Part shown: one piece after another, positions 1-8,191 of the stretch
Layout of the letters: every line of letters starts with the position of its first letter
Numbering within the stretch: the first letter of the stretch is position 1
Assembly: GCA_964546285.1 (NCBI GenBank)
Contig: CAZJJK010000001.1
Location: 1 to 64,000 of the forward strand
DNA from: CAZJJK01 sp964546285
Lineage (GTDB): Bacteria; Spirochaetota; Spirochaetia; Treponematales; Breznakiellaceae
Direction of reading: 5' to 3'
Length of the DNA stretch: 64,000 bases
The notes under the pieces: generated by a model
Seen by the model: the letters and a program-made list of their open reading frames with translations, nothing else
The model's database searches: none
Told to the model about the DNA's origin: nothing
Program-made: the position numbers and the translations under genes

Positions 1-2
1 GG

Positions 3-254
3 AAGGAAAGCGACAGCGAGATGACCCACGCCGATATGACGGGGCTTCCGGGAGGGCCTCGGTATCGCTGGGCTTTTGAACGCTTATATACCCACCGGCA
101 TGTGTGGAGTCATCAGACGGGCAAGCAAGAATGGATGCGGCAGGTGTGGCAGGGGGAGTACCAAAATCCGCCGGTGATCGACTTCAGGGCTGGGAAGCTG
201 AAGGTGAAGGGGCAACCCGGGACGGGCTGGTTTGCCAAGCATCTAGCGGTTTAG
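3..254 (+). CDS. 3' end of an unrecognised gene, 5' truncated by the window edge
   Basis: The frame is open from base 3 to a TAG at 252-254, giving about 83 codons. The first in-frame ATG at 21 may be internal because the frame runs back to the window edge. The peptide is rich in Trp, Arg, His and Gln (it includes RLYTHRHVWSHQTGK) and matches no family I recognise. The DNA is visibly richer in G than the rest of the window, suggesting horizontal transfer, a mobile-element remnant or an assembly join. Nothing recognisable lies between 255 and 299. Function unknown. Confidence 0.35.
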   Translation, partial: KESDSEMTHADMTGLPGGPRYRWAFERLYTHRHVWSHQTGKQEWMRQVWQGEYQNPPVIDFRAGKLKVKGQPGTGWFAKHLAV

Positions 255-299
255 GTTTGATTGCTCGGCTTCAACAGAATTGGCAGCAGTTAGTTTTCT

Positions 300-1019
300 T
301 TATGCCGTTGCGCTTAGTGCCTCAAGAACGCGCGACTCCAATTCAGCGACCGTGCTTGAAGCGTAACGCCGTTCAGAGCGCACTAAGGGAAGAGCTTCAT
401 CCAAAACAATGCGGACAGGCGCGGCTGTGAATACGATTATTCTATCGGCTATATATATAGCTTCTCTAGGATCGTGTGTGACAATGAGCGCACCCCGATC
501 TTCTATACGACTTAATTGAACTGTAAGATCCATTAATTGAACGCGTAAGGGCAGATCTAAGGACTGAAAGGGTTCATCCATCAGTACAATTGGAGCTGGA
601 TAGGAGAAAGCCCTAGCTAAAGCCGTTCTCTGGCGTTGTCCGCCAGACAATTCATCGGGATAGGAAGAAGCGTATTCAGTCATACCCACCTCCTTAAGGA
701 GTTTTATAGCATTCGCTTTGGCTTTATCCTTACCCAAAGTCGGCGCGGCTGGAATGACGATATTTTCCAAGACAGAACTCCATGGAAAGAGCCGCGGCTC
801 TTGAAAGACCATAGAAACCGAAACGGGGCCATCGTCCAGGCTAATCGCCCCGCTTTCAGGCCTTATTAGCCCAGCGATAAGCCGAAGCAAGCTTGTTTTG
901 CCGCAGCCTGAGGGACCTAAAAAAGCCGTAGTTGCCTTCGAATCCAACTTCAGTGAAAAATCGTCAAACAAACGTTTATCGCCATAAGCGAAATGGAGCT
1001 TATCCAGCTTCAATATCAT
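300..1019 (-). CDS. ABC transporter ATP-binding protein, nitrate/sulfonate/taurine (SsuB/TauB) family
   Basis: A 239-residue ATPase that powers an inner-membrane importer. Walker A is GPSGCGKTS (residues 35-43), the signature is LSGGQRQRTALARA, and Walker B is IVLMDEPF followed by the H-loop in IVTHD. The length is normal for a single nucleotide-binding domain. The Gln-loop region (VFQEPRLFPW) and the pairing with an SsuC-like permease place it in the NMT1/taurine/sulfonate group. Its ATG overlaps the permease stop by 4 bases (ATGA), so the two are translationally coupled. It is the last gene of a three-gene operon. The substrate cannot be read from sequence; aliphatic sulfonate, a thiamine precursor or another small molecule are all possible. 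Confidence 0.9.
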   Translation of the reverse strand: MILKLDKLHFAYGDKRLFDDFSLKLDSKATTAFLGPSGCGKTSLLRLIAGLIRPESGAISLDDGPVSVSMVFQEPRLFPWSSVLENIVIPAAPTLGKDKAKANAIKLLKEVGMTEYASSYPDELSGGQRQRTALARAFSYPAPIVLMDEPFQSLDLPLRVQLMDLTVQLSRIEDRGALIVTHDPREAIYIADRIIVFTAAPVRIVLDEALPLVRSERRYASSTVAELESRVLEALSATA

Positions 1020-1804
1020 GAAACGCTCCAGCCAACTGATTTGTTTTTGTTAGGTCGATAACCAAAGCGTCGCCGAGTCAAAGAAAAAACGCTTTCAGTG
1101 ATGGCCGCTAATACCACTGTCGCGACAGTCCAAGCGAATAACTCGGCGGTTTCTAATTGCGCTTTGGCGTTTTGCATACCCGCACCGAGAGACCGGAGAG
1201 GTTGAGCGATTACTTCCGCGGCTACAATCACCTTCCATGATAGAGCGAGAGCCCCTCGTAAACCAGCGAGCAAGTATGGCAACAAAGTCGGTAAATAGAG
1301 GTAACGCAAACGGTCAAAAGAACCTAAACGATACGCGTTTACCATTTCTAGTAATCTTGGATCAACGGAATCTATGCCCTCGGCGACATTGGCCGCCAAA
1401 AGCGGAAAAACCATAAGGAAAGCCGAGAAAATTGGCGTGCGTTCTTGGCCAAACCATAAAAGGGCAATTAGGATAATAGACAAAACCGGCGTCGCCGATA
1501 TAACAGCAAAAAAGGGACGGCAAAAGCTCCTGAAGGCGCTATTAAGACCAATGCCAACGCCTAACGCCAGCGCTGTGGGAATTGCTATGGCTAAGCCGAT
1601 AACAACACGAGATAAACTACCAACGGCCGCGCTCAAAAAATCCTTATCACCGATTAAGATTATAAGTTTCTTCAAAACAATTATTGGCCCAGGAAGGATT
1701 AATTCGCTATCAAAAAGGATGCTGGCCGTTTGCCAAACGATCAGCAACGCGATAACGCCCAGAACTCCCCAAATAAAGCGCGAACGCGTCTCTTTTGAAA
1801 ACAT
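1016..1804 (-). CDS. ABC transporter permease, SsuC/TauC family
   Basis: A 262-residue integral membrane protein with about six hydrophobic segments. It starts with a basic N-terminus and a membrane helix (WGVLGVIALLIVWQTASILF). The cytoplasmic EAA-type loop is present around PTLLPYLLAGLRGALALSWK, the site that docks the ATPase. Such permeases form homodimers that pass the substrate handed over by the binding protein. Its ATG overlaps the stop of the upstream binding-protein gene by one base (TAATG) and its stop overlaps the ATPase start by four. Family assignment is firm; the transported compound is unknown. Confidence 0.88.
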   Translation of the reverse strand: MFSKETRSRFIWGVLGVIALLIVWQTASILFDSELILPGPIIVLKKLIILIGDKDFLSAAVGSLSRVVIGLAIAIPTALALGVGIGLNSAFRSFCRPFFAVISATPVLSIILIALLWFGQERTPIFSAFLMVFPLLAANVAEGIDSVDPRLLEMVNAYRLGSFDRLRYLYLPTLLPYLLAGLRGALALSWKVIVAAEVIAQPLRSLGAGMQNAKAQLETAELFAWTVATVVLAAITESVFSLTRRRFGYRPNKNKSVGWSVS

Positions 1805-2748
1805 TAGGGCGAATAGTAAAAACCAGCTTCCGGTAATTTCCCGCCAATAGAGGCTGGTGAATATTCCAAAAATAGAGTAAATAAGTCTTGGAGAGCTGGC
1901 TTCGCCTCACAAGCGGTTTTAAAAACATATGCGCTCTTAGGTATAGCCGCCGCGGCAATGGCGGCCTTAAGCCCTAAATCGTATTGTTCCGCTAACAGGC
2001 CCGCCGCCGAAGGCTGGTCCTTAACCCAAGTTATCGATACGCGATAAGCCTCTAAAAAAGCGGACAACGCCGCTGGGTACTCCGAGGCAAATTGAGAATC
2101 CACAACAAGTACTGTCATTGGATAATCTGCTGAGGCGTCCAAGGCGGCCCATTCGGTCTGAATATCTGAGACAAGTGTAAGAAGCGGATTAGCCGCGGTC
2201 GCCATTGTGGCGAAGGGTTCCGGCAATAGGGCTAGATCGATCTTTCCGGAAGCCACGGAAAGAGCCGCTTCGGCATACGGCAAAGAAAAATCGAGCTGAA
2301 CAGCTTTATCGTTATTCAAACCTTTCGCGGCCAATATTTTACGGAATACATACTCAGGCGTGGCGCCCTGTCCGGCTACGGCGATTTTACGGCCTTTAAG
2401 ATCGTCTATCGTTAAAACGGATGGATCCGACGATAAAAGGCTTAACATACCATTGCCGACAACCGCCGCTGCCATAAGCGGCCGTCCGGCCGCGGCTAGT
2501 TTGGCGGCGACATTGGGCGGCAGAATGCCTATTTTCGCCTCGCCGGATAGAAGTTTGGCCACCATAAGATCGGCCCCCGGAAGCGCCTGCGCCGAAAAAG
2601 TCACTCCGCCGCCAGAAGGAGGGGTTTCAAATAATTTAATGGCGCCGATGGCCGATGGACCTTTTAGCGTATAAAAAATTATGTTCTCCTGTGCGAACGC
2701 CGCAAAACAAGATGAAAGAACTATAGCGAATGCTAAGACGCGTTTCAT
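1804..2748 (-). CDS. ABC transporter substrate-binding protein, NMT1/SsuA-like
   Basis: A 314-residue periplasmic binding protein. The N-terminus MKRVLAFAIVLSSCFAAFAQ is a signal peptide. Cys14 could be a spirochaete-style lipobox cysteine, or cleavage could occur after AFA. The body has the two-lobe type 2 fold signatures: a DDLKGRKIAVAGQGATPEY hinge segment and a later SGKIDLALLPEP segment. It is the first gene of the importer operon. An SD-like GGAG lies five bases before the ATG at 2746-2748. It resembles binding proteins for sulfonates, nitrate or thiamine precursors, but no ligand-specific residues are evident. The 246-base region upstream carries several inverted repeats. Confidence 0.85.
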   Translation of the reverse strand: MKRVLAFAIVLSSCFAAFAQENIIFYTLKGPSAIGAIKLFETPPSGGGVTFSAQALPGADLMVAKLLSGEAKIGILPPNVAAKLAAAGRPLMAAAVVGNGMLSLLSSDPSVLTIDDLKGRKIAVAGQGATPEYVFRKILAAKGLNNDKAVQLDFSLPYAEAALSVASGKIDLALLPEPFATMATAANPLLTLVSDIQTEWAALDASADYPMTVLVVDSQFASEYPAALSAFLEAYRVSITWVKDQPSAAGLLAEQYDLGLKAAIAAAAIPKSAYVFKTACEAKPALQDLFTLFLEYSPASIGGKLPEAGFYYSP

Positions 2749-2821
2749 ACATACTCCATATATACGCTCTATTTAAGAGCCTTTTTCTAAAAATCTCGAA
2801 TTTGAGAAAGAAACTCATTCG

Positions 2822-2874
2822 GTTTTGTCTTAATATATTGTATTTCTTTATTTTAGAAATACTTGAGACAAAAC
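2822..2874. repeat. Nested inverted repeat upstream of the ABC importer
   Basis: Outer arms GTTTTGTCT (2822-2830) and AGACAAAAC (2866-2874) enclose perfect inner arms GTATTTCT (2840-2847) and AGAAATAC (2855-2862). The element lies between the end of ppdK and the start of the importer operon, so it could end ppdK transcripts or act in importer mRNA control. Function is not established. Confidence 0.5.
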
Positions 2875-2893
2875 TAACAATAACAAAACTCTA

Positions 2894-2936
2894 ATTTCAA
2901 TAGGAGAAATACTATTTAATTAGACTCTATTGAAAT
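2894..2936. repeat. Inverted repeat ATTTCAATAG / CTATTGAAAT
   Basis: A perfect 10-base inverted repeat with arms at 2894-2903 and 2927-2936, separated by 23 bases. It sits in the same spacer as the nested repeat at 2822-2874. It may be a regulator site or a transcript hairpin. No T-run follows it. Confidence 0.45.
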
Positions 2937-2961
2937 CGCCTTTAGAAATATTCCATTAGTC

Positions 2962-2988
2962 GGCGCCCAGGCTTTTCGCCAAGGCGCC
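2962..2988 (-). terminator. ppdK: GC-rich hairpin just after ppdK
   Basis: Six bases past the ppdK stop, GGCGCC (2962-2967) and GGCGCC (2983-2988) pair, with further GGC/GCC pairing inside and a short A-rich loop in the minus-strand transcript. It is well placed to stabilise the ppdK 3' end or terminate transcription. No strong U-tract follows in the ppdK direction, so intrinsic termination is uncertain. Confidence 0.5.
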
Positions 2989-2994
2989 TCCCAA

Positions 2995-5652
2995 TTATTT
3001 ATTTCTTAGAACGGCTTGCGCGCCGGCTAATCGAGCGATCGGCACACGGAACGGCGAACACGACACATAATTCAAGCCTGTTCTATAACAAAAATCGATA
3101 GTGCTTGGATCACCGCCTTGTTCTCCACAAATACCAACTTTTAAGTCGGTTTTTAGATCGCGGCCTTTCGTTGTCGCCCAATCCATCAAAATGCCAACAC
3201 CTTCTTCGTCAACAGACTTAAACGGATCAAGTTCTAATACTTCTTTTTCCAGATAAACTGGCAGGAAGGACCCCACATCGTCACGGCTAAAGGCAAAGGT
3301 CATCTGAGTTAGGTCGTTAGTGCCAAAACTGAAGAAATCCGCGTATTCGGCGATCTTATTGGCTAAAAGGGCGGCCCGCGGCACCTCAATCATTGTACCT
3401 ATCGGTATATCCAGTTTCACTTCAGCCTTTTCAAGCACTCGTTTTATGATAGCCTCGGCGCTTGGACGCAGCAGACGAAGTTCCTGTTCGTCACAGACTA
3501 TGGGTATCATTATTTCAGGCTTTACCGGTAAGCCTTTTTTAACACAATCCACGGCGGCAAGAGCAATAGCTTCCACCTGCATATCGTAGATTTCAGGATA
3601 AGTAACAGCCAAACGGCAACCGCGATGCCCAAGCATAGGATTGGCTTCGTGCAGGCGGTCAAGTTTTGGCTGGAGCTCGTTGACGCTTACGCCTAACTGT
3701 TCGGCCAGCTTTTTAATTTCTTTATCCGTGTGCGGTACGAATTCATGCAGGGGCGGGTCCAAAAGACGGACCGTTACCGGTTTTCCTTCCATCGCCTTAA
3801 AAATACCGAAGAAATCCTTACGTTGCAGTGGCAGTATTTTTTTGAGCGCCGCCTTACGTTCTTTTTTATCATCCGCCACTATCATAGCCCGGAAATGAAT
3901 AAGTTTTTCTTTTTCAAAGAACATATGTTCCGTACGACATAGCCCTACGCCTTGGGCTCCAAAAGCGAAAGCGCGCTTAGCGTCTTCTGGCTGATCGGCA
4001 TTGGTTCTAATCTGAAAATCCTTAACCGAACCGCGAGATGAAAGCGCGCGAACCTGATCGCACCAAGAAAGGAAAAGCTCCATATCTTTGGAAATCTTCG
4101 GAACCACCAGCGGTAGACGTCCATCAAAAACCTCACCGCTGGACCCGTCTATGGTAAGCCAATCACCCTCATGATAAGTCTTACCGGCGATAACGACCTT
4201 CTGGCCTTGGACGGAAACGCCTTTGGCACCCGCGACGCAGGGAGTCCCCATACCGCGGGCCACAACAGCGGCGTGACTGGTCATACCGCCGGTGGATGTG
4301 AGGATACCTTCAGAAACAACCATTCCGCCGATATCTTCGGGACTGGTGTCTTTCCGAACCAATAATACCTTTTCTCCCTTAGCCGCCCAACTTTCAGCGT
4401 CTTTCGCGTTAAATACAACGCGTCCTGAAGCGGCTCCCGGTGACGCGTTGAGCCCCTTAGTCAAAGCTTTAGCGGCCTTTAGGGCTTTTGGGTCTACCAT
4501 AGGATGAAGGAGTTGATCCAAATGTTCCGGACTAACGCGCGATATAGCGGTTTCTTTATCTATTAAGTTTTCAGCCACCATATCTACCGCGCACTTGATA
4601 GCGGCGCCGCCAGCCCGTTTACCATTACGCGTTTGAAGGATATAAAGCTGCCCTTGCTGAACGGTGAACTCTATATCCTGCATATCGCGGAAATGATTTT
4701 CCAGCTGATCTTTTATAGTCACTAGCTGCTCATAGATGTTTTTATTTTTTTTGGCCAAGGAAGCGATCTTTTCCGGCGTTCTAATACCCGCCACGACATC
4801 CTCTCCCTGGGCGTTCATTAGGTATTCACCGTAAAATTCCTTCTTTCCAGTGGATGGATCACGGCTAAAGCATACCCCGGTACCCGAATCATCCCCAAAA
4901 TTACCGAATACCATAGATTGCACATTTACGGCTGTACCCTTAAGACCCTTGATATTGTTAAGCTCACGATACTTTATAGCTCGTTCGTTCATCCAAGAAC
5001 CAAAAACCGCGTCAATCGCTCCCCATAATTGATCAAGCGGAGCTTGAGGAAAATCCTTTTTCGCGTTCTTTTTAACAAGCTTTTTATATTCCGCCACCAA
5101 TTTTTGTAGATCGGCGGTATCCAAGTCCGTATCTAGTTCTACTTTTTTTTCCTTTTTAACGGCCGCTAAGCATGCTTCAAACTCATCATGCGGCACACCC
5201 ATAACAACATCGCCATACATCTGTATAAAACGCCGATACGCGTCCCAAGCAAAACGTGGCTTACCGGTTTTAGCGGCTAAACCAAGGACAGCTTTATCGT
5301 TTATTCCTAGGTTAAGAATAGTATCCATCATGCCGGGCATAGAAATAGCGGCGCCGGACCTTACCGAGACTAAGAGAGGATCCTCGGCATCGCCAAGTTT
5401 TTTCCCCATCATCCGTTCCAGCTTATCAAGCTGTACGGCGACTTCTTTATTTAGGCTTTCCGGATATTTACGCCCGTTTTCATAATAAACGGCGCAAACC
5501 GTGGTGGAAAGAGTGAAGCCTGGCGGGACTGGAATATTCAAATTAGTCATTTCGGCTAAATTAGCGCCCTTTCCCCCCAGTAAGTCTTTCATTTTCGCGT
5601 CACCTTCGGCTTTTCCGCCGCCAAAGAAAAAAACATATTTAGGTTCGGCCAT
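2995..5652 (-). CDS. ppdK: Pyruvate, phosphate dikinase
   Basis: An 885-residue cytoplasmic enzyme that interconverts pyruvate, ATP and phosphate with phosphoenolpyruvate, AMP and pyrophosphate. In anaerobic spirochaetes it often works in the glycolytic direction with PPi. Order: N-terminal ATP-grasp domain beginning YVFFFGGGKAEG with LLGGKGANLAEM, the phosphohistidine swivel domain with GGMTSHAAVVARGMGTPC, and the C-terminal TIM-barrel PEP domain ending with GICGEQGGDP, which carries the catalytic Cys. Length is typical for bacterial PPDK, which separates it from the shorter PEP synthase group. An SD (GGAGG) lies seven bases before the ATG and a TATAAT-like box at 5674-5679 is its likely -10. 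It is divergent from the helicase and appears monocistronic. Confidence 0.97.
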   Translation of the reverse strand: MAEPKYVFFFGGGKAEGDAKMKDLLGGKGANLAEMTNLNIPVPPGFTLSTTVCAVYYENGRKYPESLNKEVAVQLDKLERMMGKKLGDAEDPLLVSVRSGAAISMPGMMDTILNLGINDKAVLGLAAKTGKPRFAWDAYRRFIQMYGDVVMGVPHDEFEACLAAVKKEKKVELDTDLDTADLQKLVAEYKKLVKKNAKKDFPQAPLDQLWGAIDAVFGSWMNERAIKYRELNNIKGLKGTAVNVQSMVFGNFGDDSGTGVCFSRDPSTGKKEFYGEYLMNAQGEDVVAGIRTPEKIASLAKKNKNIYEQLVTIKDQLENHFRDMQDIEFTVQQGQLYILQTRNGKRAGGAAIKCAVDMVAENLIDKETAISRVSPEHLDQLLHPMVDPKALKAAKALTKGLNASPGAASGRVVFNAKDAESWAAKGEKVLLVRKDTSPEDIGGMVVSEGILTSTGGMTSHAAVVARGMGTPCVAGAKGVSVQGQKVVIAGKTYHEGDWLTIDGSSGEVFDGRLPLVVPKISKDMELFLSWCDQVRALSSRGSVKDFQIRTNADQPEDAKRAFAFGAQGVGLCRTEHMFFEKEKLIHFRAMIVADDKKERKAALKKILPLQRKDFFGIFKAMEGKPVTVRLLDPPLHEFVPHTDKEIKKLAEQLGVSVNELQPKLDRLHEANPMLGHRGCRLAVTYPEIYDMQVEAIALAAVDCVKKGLPVKPEIMIPIVCDEQELRLLRPSAEAIIKRVLEKAEVKLDIPIGTMIEVPRAALLANKIAEYADFFSFGTNDLTQMTFAFSRDDVGSFLPVYLEKEVLELDPFKSVDEEGVGILMDWATTKGRDLKTDLKVGICGEQGGDPSTIDFCYRTGLNYVSCSPFRVPIARLAGAQAVLRNK

Positions 5653-5669
5653 CTATTCCTCCATGTATA

Positions 5670-5698
5670 TTCATTATATTCGGAAAAAGAACTATAGT
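5670..5698 (+). promoter_or_regulatory. Putative leaderless promoter of the DEAH helicase
   Basis: A TATAGT -10 box at 5693-5698 is followed by six bases and then the ATG at 5705, so transcription would begin at or next to the start codon. The -35 match (TTCATT, 5670-5675, 17-base spacer) is weak. No Shine-Dalgarno sequence precedes this ATG. Confidence 0.45.
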
Positions 5699-5704
5699 GA
5701 AGCC

Positions 5705-8191
5705 ATGAAAGCTCATGAACTTCCGGTCTATAAACATAAAGATCTAATCCTGGAAGCGCTCCAACATAACCAGGTTATCGTGGTTGAAAGTCCGACCGGC
5801 TCCGGTAAAACAACCCAAATGCCTCTTATCCTACTTGAAGCCGGTTATGCTAAGTATGGCGTCATCGGCGTGACCCAACCCCGCCGTATCGCGGCGGTTT
5901 CTGTTAGCGAATTTATCGCTCGCCAGCTTGGTGAAAGTATACCGGGTAAAATCGGTTATAAGATGCGTTTTGAGGATAAAACCGATCAAAGCACCGCCAT
6001 AAAAATAATGACAGATGGTATCCTTCTTCAGGAAATGAAGTTAGATCCTATCTTATCGCGCTATGGCCTCATTATGATAGACGAAGCTCATGAACGAAGC
6101 CTCAATATCGATTTTATTTTAGGTCTCCTAAAACGCGTTCTTGAGGAAAGGCCAGAGTTTAAGATCATAGTTTCCTCCGCTACCATCAATGCTCAGGTTT
6201 TTTCAGAGTATTTTGGAGAATGTCCAGTCGTCAAAATAGACGCTGAAGCCTATCCAGTAACCGTAATCTATGATCCGCCGCCAGTTGACGCGCTGTCTGG
6301 GGGAGAGCTAGCGCAAACCGCTTTATTGGAAAAGATCGTTGATATAGTTGGTCGGGTTATAGAGGAAGAACGCCCTGGCGATGTGCTCATTTTTTTATCC
6401 GGCGAAAAGCTTATAAAGGATTGCGTCATAAAGCTTAGCGAAAGCGCTTTCGGTAATCGGCTTCATTGCGTTCCATTGTATGGAAGACTTGGCAAAGAAG
6501 AGCAGGAACGAGTTTTTGAGTCGGTGGGAGAAGGAAAAATAAAACTTGTCGTCTCTACCAATATAGCGGAAACTTCTGTCACCATTGACGGCATCGCGAC
6601 AGTCGTGGATTGCGGTTTATCCAAGCTGAATCATTACAACCCTAGAACCTTCACTTCCAGTCTGGTTGAGGGCCCTATCTCTAAAGCCTCAGCCAACCAG
6701 CGCAAGGGTCGGGCCGGCCGTACCCGTCCCGGTATTTGTTACAGGCTTTATCCAAGAAAAGAATTCCAAAACAGACCGTTATTTACACTTGAGGAAATAT
6801 ATAGAACCGACCTTTCGGAAGTAGTGCTCCGTATGGCGGAACTCGGCGTCACCAGCTTTGAGGATTTTGATTTTATCTCGCCGCCTTCCAGGGACGGCTT
6901 AATCGCCGCGATAGAAACCCTTGATCTTTTAGACGCGCTATCGCCTGATCGCTCCCTATCAAAAACCGGCGAACTTATGGCCCGTTTCCCCCTACCGCCC
7001 CGGCAATCTAGAATTATCGCCGAAGCTATATTGAATTATCCTAACGTTACTGAAGAAACTATAATCGCCGCCGCCTTCCTATCTACCCAAAGCCCTTATA
7101 TCCTGCCGCCGGGAGAGGAAATAGAAGCCAGAAGAGCTCACCATGCCTTCCGCGATCCAGATGGCGATTTTGTCTCTTATCTAAAACTCTTCCGCGCCCA
7201 TAAAGCGGCTAAAGAAAAAAAACGTTTTTGCAATAAAAATTATCTCGATGAAAAGGCTATGACGGAAATTTCAAACGTTAAGGACCAGCTGGAGTTGATC
7301 GTTTCGGAGCTTGGCGTTCCCATTCTTAGCGGCGGTCAGGTTGAAGATTATCTTTGCTGTGTCGCCAGAGGCATGATTCAGTTTGTCTGTGTGCGTGAAG
7401 GGCGCGATCGTTATCGCAGCCTGACGGCCGATCGAATTTTTATTCATCCCGGGTCGGTTATGTTCCGAGAAGACCCGCAATATATAGTAGCCGGAGAGAT
7501 CGTCAAAACCTCACGAATGTATGCCATGTCAGTTTCGCCTTTGCGTAAAAGTTCTCTCGCTCGCATCAGCCCGACACTATACGGCGGGCTGGTTGGCTCA
7601 TCCGTTGAAAGAAAAACAAAGCCGATCCGTGATTTTACCAACCGAATAAAAATTTCTGGCGAGATTTTCGAAATTCGTAGAATTAAAGGGTTTAAAGCCG
7701 CGGTTTTGCCTTGGGAGCGCTTTTCTCCGCTGGTATCGACTCTGTCCAAAGATGGAGCCGTCTTATACAAAGAACTCCGCGGCGTAGTAACGCTTGACCA
7801 GGATCGATACAGTATTTTAACTGGTGAAAAAATAGGGCTCATTTTTCGATTAGCCCCAACTCTGGATCTATTCGCGGCGCCTAAAAGACAATGGCCGCGT
7901 AAACGCAATTTCGATATCGCTGCGGACCAGACGGAATTGATAGCGTCGCTCCCCGTGGTTCTCGCTACCGCCCTTTGGCGGCAAGGCAAAAACGAACTAG
8001 GCTTTCTCAGCCTTAACAGCGATGGAACCGGTCATTATTGGTTTTCATGTTCACGAGGTTTTCACACGGCGCTTAATGAAAGCCTCTCAAGTTTAGATTC
8101 TATGATGGATAATTTGGGAGAGGACGTTCCCCTGGAACAACGTAATCTCGTTAGCCAAGTTTACCGTCGGCTTTCCTCGTATTTAGGATAA
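5705..8191 (+). CDS. hrpA: HrpA-like DEAH-box ATP-dependent RNA helicase
   Basis: An 828-residue helicase. The open frame extends upstream to 5501, but that part overlaps ppdK in antisense; the ATG at 5705 gives the natural N-terminus. Motif I is SPTGSGKTTQ (GSGKT, residues 32-36), motif II is DEAH (126-129), motif III is SSAT, and motif VI is QRKGRAGRTRPG. A winged-helix/ratchet region and an OB-fold-like region (RFCNKNYLDEKAM) follow, as in HrpA/DHX proteins. It is much shorter than the roughly 1300-residue E. coli HrpA and lacks the long C-terminal extension; it is near HrpB in length but its motifs look HrpA-like. Its 3' end overlaps hemW convergently by 31 bases. The start is probably leaderless. 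Confidence 0.88.
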   Translation: MKAHELPVYKHKDLILEALQHNQVIVVESPTGSGKTTQMPLILLEAGYAKYGVIGVTQPRRIAAVSVSEFIARQLGESIPGKIGYKMRFEDKTDQSTAIKIMTDGILLQEMKLDPILSRYGLIMIDEAHERSLNIDFILGLLKRVLEERPEFKIIVSSATINAQVFSEYFGECPVVKIDAEAYPVTVIYDPPPVDALSGGELAQTALLEKIVDIVGRVIEEERPGDVLIFLSGEKLIKDCVIKLSESAFGNRLHCVPLYGRLGKEEQERVFESVGEGKIKLVVSTNIAETSVTIDGIATVVDCGLSKLNHYNPRTFTSSLVEGPISKASANQRKGRAGRTRPGICYRLYPRKEFQNRPLFTLEEIYRTDLSEVVLRMAELGVTSFEDFDFISPPSRDGLIAAIETLDLLDALSPDRSLSKTGELMARFPLPPRQSRIIAEAILNYPNVTEETIIAAAFLSTQSPYILPPGEEIEARRAHHAFRDPDGDFVSYLKLFRAHKAAKEKKRFCNKNYLDEKAMTEISNVKDQLELIVSELGVPILSGGQVEDYLCCVARGMIQFVCVREGRDRYRSLTADRIFIHPGSVMFREDPQYIVAGEIVKTSRMYAMSVSPLRKSSLARISPTLYGGLVGSSVERKTKPIRDFTNRIKISGEIFEIRRIKGFKAAVLPWERFSPLVSTLSKDGAVLYKELRGVVTLDQDRYSILTGEKIGLIFRLAPTLDLFAAPKRQWPRKRNFDIAADQTELIASLPVVLATALWRQGKNELGFLSLNSDGTGHYWFSCSRGFHTALNESLSSLDSMMDNLGEDVPLEQRNLVSQVYRRLSSYLG

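Noticed and set aside
104..430. 108-codon plus-strand frame across the 3' end of the ABC ATPase gene
   Set aside because: It overlaps the well-supported minus-strand ATPase, and its peptide has no family features.
5501..5704. N-terminal extension of the DEAH helicase
   Set aside because: It overlaps ppdK on the other strand. The helicase fold begins naturally at 5705, where a -10 box also lies.
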